NCBI GenBank assembly: GCA_003545655.1
Contig: DODJ01000005.1
Coordinates: 1 to 11,429, forward strand
Direction of reading: 5' to 3'
Source of the DNA: Candidatus Saccharimonadota bacterium
Lineage (GTDB): Bacteria; Patescibacteriota; Saccharimonadia; Saccharimonadales; Saccharimonadaceae
DNA length: 11,429 bases
Shown here: one piece after another, positions 1 through 4,019 of the stretch
How the letters are laid out: each line of letters begins with the position of its first letter
Position numbering within the stretch: the stretch's first letter is position 1
Notes under the pieces: generated by a model
Told to the model about the DNA's origin: nothing
What the model saw: only the letters and a program-made list of their open reading frames with translations
Database searches by the model: none
Made by a program: the position numbers and the translations under genes

Positions 1-60
1 TTTTATACACATAAGCTCTCAACAAATGTGGTGATTTGTCGCTCGCAGGAGCTGAATCTC

Positions 61-87
61 GCAGTTCAAAGATGTTTGTTGAACTGC
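61..87 (-). other. hairpin just downstream of khpA, no U-tract
   Basis: A perfect 9-bp inverted repeat (GCAGTTCAA at 61-69, TTGAACTGC at 79-87) with a 9-nt loop begins 7 bases past the khpA stop codon. Neither strand has a T-run after the stem, so it is not a standard intrinsic terminator. It could stabilise the khpA 3' end, be a processing site, or sit between khpA and a further gene outside the window. Confidence 0.45.
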
Positions 88-93
88 TTGTGA

Positions 94-489
94 TTATATA
101 TCAAGATCATCAAGTTCGGCAAGCTCTTTTCGGGTCTTTTTTGTGTAGTCAGAGGCGTTGTCCACAGGTTCCTCTGTAGAGGTTTCCACAGCCGCCTCAG
201 CAGGTGCCGATTCGTCGCTTGAATACGTCGCCCCAGTTTGGCCATCGTTGTTCACAATCTTTAAATTGTAGCGTGCGTCATTCTTAGTGCCCAAAGCACG
301 CAGAAGTGTGCGTAAACTCTGTGCAGTCACGCCGCGCTTGCCAATAACACGCCCTAAATCTTCTGGGTTGACGGTAAGGGTAAGTAGTACTCCCTTTTCG
401 TCGATAATGCGCTCAATTACTACATCATCCGGGTGTCCCACCACCGATTTTACGATATATTCAATGAATTGCTGGTCAATGGTCGACAT
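94..489 (-). CDS. khpA: KH-domain RNA-binding protein KhpA, with acidic tail
   Basis: Small cytoplasmic RNA-binding protein of the KhpA (YlqC) family, which binds RNA through a single KH domain and is often encoded next to rpsP. The 131-aa product has a KH fold in residues 1-80 with the GxxG loop as GKRG at 50-53, preceded by NPEDLGRVI. Residues after about 82 form a low-complexity tail rich in Glu, Asp, Ala, Ser and Thr. The family is usually 75-80 aa, so the tail is an extension. The ATG at 489 is chosen because GGAGGAGGG lies 5-6 bases upstream; the frame stays open to an upstream ATG at 540, but that ATG lies at or before the predicted promoter -10. The gene has its own promoter and is separated from rpsP by a small-RNA unit on the other strand. 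Family assignment is firm; the tail's role is unknown. Confidence 0.92.
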   Translation of the reverse strand: MSTIDQQFIEYIVKSVVGHPDDVVIERIIDEKGVLLTLTVNPEDLGRVIGKRGVTAQSLRTLLRALGTKNDARYNLKIVNNDGQTGATYSSDESAPAEAAVETSTEEPVDNASDYTKKTRKELAELDDLDI

Positions 490-528
490 AAGCCCTCCTC
501 CGGTCGCTGTCTCTACTATCGTAATCTC

Positions 529-534
529 ATTGTA
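529..534 (-). promoter_or_regulatory. khpA promoter (extended -10)
   Basis: On the minus strand TGC-TACAAT forms an extended -10 element 40 bases before the khpA ATG, predicting a leader of roughly 30 nt that carries the strong SD. No good -35 is seen at 16-18 bp. A second possible -10 (TGC-TATAGA) lies further upstream. Confidence 0.4.
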
Positions 535-573
535 GCACATACGGATATTTCTATAGCAAAAAGCATAAACGTA

Positions 574-602
574 TTGACTTTTTTAGTATTTTATGCTATA
601 AT
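574..602 (+). promoter_or_regulatory. strong sigma70-type promoter of the small RNA
   Basis: TTGACT (574-579), a 17-bp spacer, then TATAAT (597-602) preceded by TGC, an extended -10. This is among the best promoter matches in the window and points rightward into a region with no protein gene. The predicted start is near 609. Confidence 0.8.
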
Positions 603-608
603 GCAATT

Positions 609-725
609 AATAATAGTCTTGGGAAGGCTTCCTTTTCCAAAATACGCCACACTGGCGTCCTACCTTCATAGTGGTAGGTACTTATCTAAAAAGAACAACC
701 CCGCAGCAATGCGGGGTCTCTTTTT
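609..725 (+). ncRNA. predicted orphan small structured RNA, about 117 nt
   Basis: A transcript from the promoter at 574-602 would run to the terminator at 698-725. Three hairpins precede the terminator stem. Hairpin 1 is a 9-bp stem 619-627/632-640 with a CTTC tetraloop and two G-U pairs. Hairpin 2 is ACGCC/GGCGT at 644-648/654-658 with loop ACACT. Hairpin 3 is CCTACC/GGTAGG at 659-664/673-678. CACT in loop 2 could pair with AGTG at 670-673 (loop 3 and its closing edge), a possible pseudoknot. A single-stranded A-rich stretch (685-698) follows. There is no ATG with an SD inside the transcript; the open frame from ATG 601 starts within the -10 box. I see no match to the conserved core of SRP RNA, and it is too short for tmRNA or RNase P RNA. 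The function is unknown; a housekeeping or regulatory RNA is equally possible. Confidence 0.65.
690..725. terminator. bidirectional intrinsic terminator (small RNA / rpsP)
   Basis: ACCCCGC (698-704), loop AGCAAT, GCGGGGT (711-717): a 7-bp GC-rich stem. On the plus strand it is followed by CTCTTTTT, ending the small RNA. On the minus strand it is followed by TGTTCTTTTT, 21 bases past the rpsP stop codon, so it can also end the rpsP transcript. Confidence 0.85.
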
Positions 726-737
726 AATAAGCGCTAG

Positions 738-1130
738 TTAGGCTTCGTCAGCTGGCGCAGTTTCTTCGACTGCTTCGTCTGCGGGAGTTTCAACTTCAGG
801 AGCTTCTTCTTCCTTTGGTTGGTTCTTGCGAAGCTTTTCGGGGTTACGAAGTGCTTTTTGCTTGTCTGCCGCTGCTTCCTTAACCCACTTAGGAAGCTTC
901 ACGCCCGCTTCCTTAAGAAGCTTCACTACACGAGGAGTTGGCTGTGCGCCGTTATCAAGATACTTCTGTGCAAGCTCAACTTGTACGTTAGCATCTTTAG
1001 TGTGAGGGTTGTAGCTACCTACATAAGCCACAACACGACCGCTTGATGGGTGGCGCTGTGCTTCTTGAACTGCGAGGCGGTAGGTTGGATACCCGGCGCG
1101 CCCAACGCGTTGCAAACGAATTGCGAGCAT
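738..1130 (-). CDS. rpsP: 30S ribosomal protein S16, with long charged tail
   Basis: S16 is a primary component of the 30S body. The first ~80 residues match the family: MLAIRLQRVGRAGYPTYRLA at the start, then VVAYVGSYNP and the helix ending in the LLKEAGVKLPKW region. At 130 aa the protein is longer than the usual 80-90. From about residue 86 it has a lysine-rich stretch followed by an acidic segment rich in Glu, Ala, Pro and Thr, ending PADEA. The start ATG at 1130 has AAAGGAAG about 10 bases upstream, and a consensus-like promoter lies further up. It is apparently monocistronic, ending at the terminator shared with the small RNA. The tail resembles in composition the tail on KhpA. Confidence 0.96.
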   Translation of the reverse strand: MLAIRLQRVGRAGYPTYRLAVQEAQRHPSSGRVVAYVGSYNPHTKDANVQVELAQKYLDNGAQPTPRVVKLLKEAGVKLPKWVKEAAADKQKALRNPEKLRKNQPKEEEAPEVETPADEAVEETAPADEA

Positions 1131-1182
1131 AAATTAAAAACTTCCTTTAACTCTTAACGTATTTTTATAAAACTCTCTGAAT

Positions 1183-1211
1183 ATTTTACACGGTTATAGG
1201 TGATAAGTCAA
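1183..1211 (-). promoter_or_regulatory. rpsP promoter
   Basis: On the minus strand TTGACT (1206-1211), a 17-bp spacer and TAAAAT (1183-1188). The predicted start near 1176 gives a leader of about 45 nt with the SD AAAGGAAG. Confidence 0.8.
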
Positions 1212-1216
1212 CCTAT
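1196..1216. promoter_or_regulatory. dyad overlapping the rpsP -35, possible operator
   Basis: ATAGGT (1196-1201), 9 bases, ACCTAT (1211-1216): perfect 6-bp arms that enclose most of the rpsP -35 hexamer. It lies between the divergent rpsP and SemiSWEET promoters. A binding-site role is only suggested by its position. Confidence 0.3.
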
Positions 1217-1229
1217 CATAAGTGGTGCC

Positions 1230-1258
1230 TAGACGGTAGCAAATCAAAGCTCTATACT
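1230..1258 (+). promoter_or_regulatory. promoter of the SemiSWEET gene, leaderless start
   Basis: TAGACG (1230-1235), a 17-bp spacer, TATACT (1253-1258). Transcription is predicted to begin at about 1264-1267, at or just before the ATG at 1267. There is no SD before that ATG, so the mRNA is probably leaderless. Confidence 0.65.
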
Positions 1259-1266
1259 TAAGCGAT

Positions 1267-1560
1267 ATGAAACACACCCTTCACCCAAAACACAAGATTC
1301 CTCGCACCTCGGCCATTGATTCACTCGCCCTCCTTATTGGTATTATCCAGCCGCTCACCACTATCCCGCAAATCTATCTCGTATACACCTCAAAAGATGT
1401 GGCAAGTATTTCATTTTTTATGTGGACTTCCTATAACGTCGCCAGTGTCATCTTGCTTCTTTACGGCATCAAGCACAAGCTCCCACCTATTATCTGGGCG
1501 CAGTCGCTATGGATTATCGTGCAAACACCGATGATGGTAGCCGTACTGTTGTTTCGATAG
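1267..1560 (+). CDS. SemiSWEET-type PQ-loop transporter
   Basis: A 97-aa membrane protein with one triple-helix bundle: helices at about 18-40, 46-66 and 73-95. The first helix carries the PQ motif (IPQIY, P34-Q35), followed by the loop YTSKDVASIS and a second helix with W53 and N57. This is the architecture of bacterial SemiSWEETs, which work as dimers and move small sugars across the cytoplasmic membrane down the gradient. The substrate cannot be read from the sequence. The start at 1267 has no SD; the promoter places it at the 5' end of the transcript. Its TAG stop abuts the rnc stop codon on the other strand with no base between, so the 3' ends of the two transcripts must overlap. Another PQ-loop protein is the only realistic alternative. 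Confidence 0.85.
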   Translation: MKHTLHPKHKIPRTSAIDSLALLIGIIQPLTTIPQIYLVYTSKDVASISFFMWTSYNVASVILLLYGIKHKLPPIIWAQSLWIIVQTPMMVAVLLFR

Positions 1561-2268
1561 TTACGAAACCGAGTACATTTTCAGTGCCGCCTTAGCCGCC
1601 TCCTGCTGCGCCGACTGTTTGCTTGGGCCAATACCTTTACTTACCAAGCGGCTTCCCGCGTACACCCCAAGGGTAAATACCTTATCATGATCAGGGCCAA
1701 CCTCTTCAAGTACAACATATCGTGGTGTAACTCCGTCGATACGTTGCATAACCTCTTGAAGATGTGACTTAGGGTCTCGCCACGTACCTTCATCAAGGAT
1801 CCCTTGAAGCTTAGTGGTGATATGTTTTTTAATGAACGCTTCGGCATCACCATAGCCACGTTCTAAATATATCGCCCCAATCAACGCCTCAAAGGCGTTG
1901 GCAAGTATTTGCATACGAGCACGGTCACTCCCCCGTTTTTCACCACGGCTCATACGGACAAGTGGCTCATAGCCAAGTTTTTGGCCTGCATCGCCAATAC
2001 TCTCGGTGCGCACCAGCGCAGCACGCCAGCTCGTTAGAATACCTTCTGGCTCTTGATAGGTAGTGAAAAGAAAATCCGTCACGGCAAGTTCAAGTACGGC
2101 ATCGCCCAAAAACTCCAACCGCTCATTATGCTCGGAGACACTCTTGCGATGTTCGTTTACATAACTTCGGTGCGTCAGAGCAGTAACCAATAGGTCAACA
2201 TTAGTAAATTCAAAGCCTAGCTTTTCTCGCGCGAAGTCTTGATACGGTGCTGTTTGCATGCCCGTCAT
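1561..2268 (-). CDS. rnc: ribonuclease III
   Basis: Double-strand-specific endoribonuclease that matures rRNA and cuts structured mRNAs, normally a dimer needing Mg2+. At 235 aa it has the usual length. The RNase III domain is at about 8-158 with the signature HNERLEFLGDAVL (47-59), giving metal-site residues E52 and D56. The second metal-site motif reads ILANAFEALIG: E127 is present, but the position equivalent to E. coli Asp114 is Asn124 (codon at 1897-1899). The double-stranded-RNA-binding domain spans about 165-233 and ends in QSAQQEAAKAAL. The ATG at 2268 shares its A with the TAA of the Nudix gene and has AGGAG 8 bases upstream, so translation is probably coupled. Last gene of the rpmF operon; no terminator is visible. 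Confidence 0.96.
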   Translation of the reverse strand: MTGMQTAPYQDFAREKLGFEFTNVDLLVTALTHRSYVNEHRKSVSEHNERLEFLGDAVLELAVTDFLFTTYQEPEGILTSWRAALVRTESIGDAGQKLGYEPLVRMSRGEKRGSDRARMQILANAFEALIGAIYLERGYGDAEAFIKKHITTKLQGILDEGTWRDPKSHLQEVMQRIDGVTPRYVVLEEVGPDHDKVFTLGVYAGSRLVSKGIGPSKQSAQQEAAKAALKMYSVS

Positions 2269-2759
2269 TATAAGTTCTCCTGGCGGATGCGTTTCATGGC
2301 AAGTAACATAAGCTTCCCAATATCCTCATACTCAATGACATCCAGCGCCTCATGAAAAGGAAACCACTTAATGCCATTCATCCATTCTTCTTTTTGGATA
2401 GCGTTTGTATCACCCTTAGCGCGCACAAGATAGATTTGGGTTGTCATAAGCACAAGTTTATCAATCCGACGGTACCGAAAGTGAATCTTACCAAGCCACC
2501 CTAGTACATCAACCTCTTTAAGGCCCGCTTCCTCACCAATTTCGCGGCGTGCGGTTTGCTGTGCGGTTTCGCCTTCCTCTATGTGCCCCTTAGGGATAGT
2601 CCAGCGATCTTTGGCATCTTGAATTAGAAGTATCTCTACCCCTTTATCGCTTTTACGAAATACAATACCGCCAGCCGTTGGCTCGCGAACAATTTCCTGA
2701 ATTGATGGTTTCTTGCGTGAAAAATATTTCTTGAATTTATCGAACTGTGGTGTCGCCAT
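2268..2759 (-). CDS. Nudix hydrolase
   Basis: A 163-aa protein with a complete Nudix box, GX5EX7REUXEEXGU, from G58 to L80 (GHIEEGE ... REIGEEAGL). Such enzymes hydrolyse a nucleoside diphosphate linked to another group, using Mg2+ held by the box glutamates. The substrate cannot be told. The N-terminal 20 residues are lysine-rich, then TAGGIVF opens the fold. The ATG at 2759 is chosen because GGAGGGAG, inside the end of nusB, lies about 8 bases upstream; an earlier TTG in frame would put that SD inside the coding region. The gene overlaps nusB by 23 nt and rnc by 1 nt. Its place between nusB and rnc makes an RNA role, such as 5'-pyrophosphate removal, or house-cleaning of damaged nucleotides, a reasonable guess only. 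Confidence 0.92.
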   Translation of the reverse strand: MATPQFDKFKKYFSRKKPSIQEIVREPTAGGIVFRKSDKGVEILLIQDAKDRWTIPKGHIEEGETAQQTARREIGEEAGLKEVDVLGWLGKIHFRYRRIDKLVLMTTQIYLVRAKGDTNAIQKEEWMNGIKWFPFHEALDVIEYEDIGKLMLLAMKRIRQENL

Positions 2760-3198
2760 TTTCGGCTCCCTCCACAAGTGTGCGATACGCCGTTCCTAGC
2801 ACGCCGTTTACAAACTTGCTCGAGTTATCAGAACCAAACGCCTTGGCAAGTTCGACAGCTTCGTTAATAGCCACTTTTGGCGGAACAATGTCTGCCTGGT
2901 GAAGAAGCTCGTACACCCCAATGCGCAAAATTGCACGATCTACGCGAGCGATTTGCTCGATAGGCCAATCTGGCGCAATGGGTTGAATTTTTTCATCAAT
3001 ATCAGTCTGCTCTTTAAGTACGCCATTCACTAGGCTAGTAACAAACGTCGTGTCGTCAATGGCCGTTTCGTATCGCTCTAGGTTACGCGATAAAATTTCA
3101 TCGACAGATGCGTTGGTATCCCCAGATTGAATGCGGAATTCATATTCGTACAATGTCTGAAGTGTGACGATACGACCGAGATGACGATTAGATGCCAT
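2737..3198 (-). CDS. nusB: transcription antitermination factor NusB
   Basis: NusB is an all-helical RNA-binding protein that joins NusE (S10) on boxA RNA and keeps RNA polymerase elongating through rRNA operons. The 153-aa product has the family's hallmarks: RHLGRIVTLQTLYEYE at the N-terminus (cf. the usual RxxAxxxLYxxE pattern), IARVDRAILRIGVYEL at about 83-98, and KVAINEAVELAKAFGSDNS then KFVNGVLG at about 107-134. The start ATG has only a weak GAGAA upstream. It lies 34 bases after rpmF and its last 23 nt overlap the Nudix gene, whose SD it contains. Length and motifs are normal. Confidence 0.95.
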   Translation of the reverse strand: MASNRHLGRIVTLQTLYEYEFRIQSGDTNASVDEILSRNLERYETAIDDTTFVTSLVNGVLKEQTDIDEKIQPIAPDWPIEQIARVDRAILRIGVYELLHQADIVPPKVAINEAVELAKAFGSDNSSKFVNGVLGTAYRTLVEGAENGDTTVR

Positions 3199-3232
3199 AA
3201 TGCGTTAATTCTCTTTGTTTAGTATTGTAAAA

Positions 3233-3376
3233 TTACAGTGCTTTTCCCGTTTCGCGGCGGGTAGTCTTCACTTTAACTGGTGACTTACCGTTAACACGGC
3301 GAGCAAGCTCGAGGCGTAGATGGCTTCGGCGTAGACCTGTTTTTCGTGGGCTACTTTGCTTTTTTGGTTGTGCCAT
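3233..3376 (-). CDS. rpmF: 50S ribosomal protein L32, short form
   Basis: A 47-aa highly basic protein starting MAQPKKQSSPRKTGLRRSHL, which matches the conserved N-terminus of L32 (MAVPKxKxSxSRRxxRRxH). L32 sits on the 50S subunit near the peptidyl-transferase exit region. The usual protein is about 57 aa with a C-terminal zinc-ribbon or its cysteine-free version; here the sequence ends KTTRRETGKAL with no cysteine at all, so that part is reduced. AAGGAG lies 8 bases before the ATG and a very good promoter is upstream. First gene of the operon with nusB, the Nudix gene and rnc. Too short for many gene callers. A different small basic ribosomal protein is less likely. Confidence 0.83.
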   Translation of the reverse strand: MAQPKKQSSPRKTGLRRSHLRLELARRVNGKSPVKVKTTRRETGKAL

Positions 3377-3417
3377 GAAAAGTGCTCCTTGTTAGGTTTT
3401 GTTAACTCTTAGGGCTA

Positions 3418-3446
3418 AGTATAGCATTTTTTTGCCCACTTCTCAA
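3418..3446 (-). promoter_or_regulatory. promoter of the rpmF-nusB-Nudix-rnc operon
   Basis: On the minus strand TTGAGA (3441-3446), a 17-bp spacer, TATACT (3418-3423) preceded by TGC (extended -10). The predicted start near 3411 gives a leader of about 35 nt with AAGGAG. A small dyad CTTAG-GG-CTAAG (3408-3419) straddles the start site. Confidence 0.8.
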
Positions 3447-3472
3447 GGGAAATTCACAAGATCAGGAGGGTG

Positions 3473-3500
3473 TGGACAATAGGCATAAGCGTGGTATGAT
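3473..3500 (+). promoter_or_regulatory. promoter of the 3510 gene, leaderless start
   Basis: TGGACA (3473-3478), a 16-bp spacer, TATGAT (3495-3500) preceded by TGG (extended -10). Transcription would start at about 3507-3510, right at the ATG. It is divergent from the rpmF promoter, with 26 bp between the two -35 boxes. Confidence 0.65.
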
Positions 3501-3509
3501 ATAGGTAAT

Positions 3510-4019
3510 ATGACAGAAAAACAAAAAGAATCAGATTTTTTCAAAAAAGCCGTAGCAGCAGGCACTGTTGTTGCCGGGGCCGGCACCTTGTGGCTAGGAG
3601 GCCAAACGGTTTCAAATATATCCAACGCCTCTGCTAGCGAGGAAGCTTTGCAAGCAGCGCACGAAAGCAAGCTTGCTAACACTGAGATACTTGAGAACAA
3701 GCTGCATGGTCAATTCGATGAATCCCAAGTCGTAGGAGAAATGTTTATCATTAAAGAAGGGCAGGGGCTTACCGAACCATCCCTCGCACAGATCGAAGCC
3801 GTGTACCATGATGACTTTAACAACCTAAAGCCTCTTATATATGACAACCTCATGACAGCTGCTAAACTCCAAGGAACCGTCCAGCCTGGCGAACACTGGG
3901 TAGTGGTTGAAGATGATATCGACCCAGAAAACGACAACGGGAAAGAGTACCTTCCCGTACGTGAGTCCCAAATTGTTCATAGCCCTATCGACGCGTTGCC
4001 CACGCCAGACACCCACTAG
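3510..4019 (+). CDS. unknown exported or membrane-anchored protein
   Basis: I do not recognise this 169-aa protein. Residues 1-12 are polar and charged (MTEKQKESDFFKK), followed by a hydrophobic Ala/Gly/Val segment at about 13-33 that could be a signal peptide or an N-terminal membrane anchor. The rest is soluble and acidic, with no cysteine, a central stretch around residues 70-85 (GEMFIIKEGQGL), and a Pro/Asp-rich C-terminus ending PTPDTH. No enzyme motif is seen. The start at 3510 is supported by the promoter; there is no SD. The last 4 nt overlap leuS on the other strand, the two stop codons sharing the palindrome CTAG. It stands alone and nothing nearby suggests its job beyond an envelope location. 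Confidence 0.75.
   Translation: MTEKQKESDFFKKAVAAGTVVAGAGTLWLGGQTVSNISNASASEEALQAAHESKLANTEILENKLHGQFDESQVVGEMFIIKEGQGLTEPSLAQIEAVYHDDFNNLKPLIYDNLMTAAKLQGTVQPGEHWVVVEDDIDPENDNGKEYLPVRESQIVHSPIDALPTPDTH

Noticed and set aside
1..20. Possible start of a further minus-strand gene at the left edge (ATG followed by TGTATAAAA)
   Set aside because: Only four codons are visible, with a weak GAGAG before it; the same bases also resemble a -10 box, so nothing can be supported.
22..39. Small inverted repeat ACAAAT-N6-ATTTGT near the left edge
   Set aside because: Only 6 A/T-rich pairs and no link to any gene; likely chance.
609..725. SRP (4.5S) RNA or 6S RNA identity for the small RNA
   Set aside because: The conserved SRP helix-8 sequences are not present and the fold lacks the large central bubble of 6S RNA; left as unassigned.
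433..741. Plus-strand open frame of 102 codons across the small-RNA unit
   Set aside because: It begins inside khpA antisense, its later ATG at 601 lies within the -10 box, and the frame runs through the terminator hairpin; composition is not protein-like.
3463..3500. AGGAGGG followed by GTG, a tiny frame upstream of the 3510 gene
   Set aside because: Only nine codons, and it lies upstream of the predicted transcription start, overlapping the -35 and -10 boxes.
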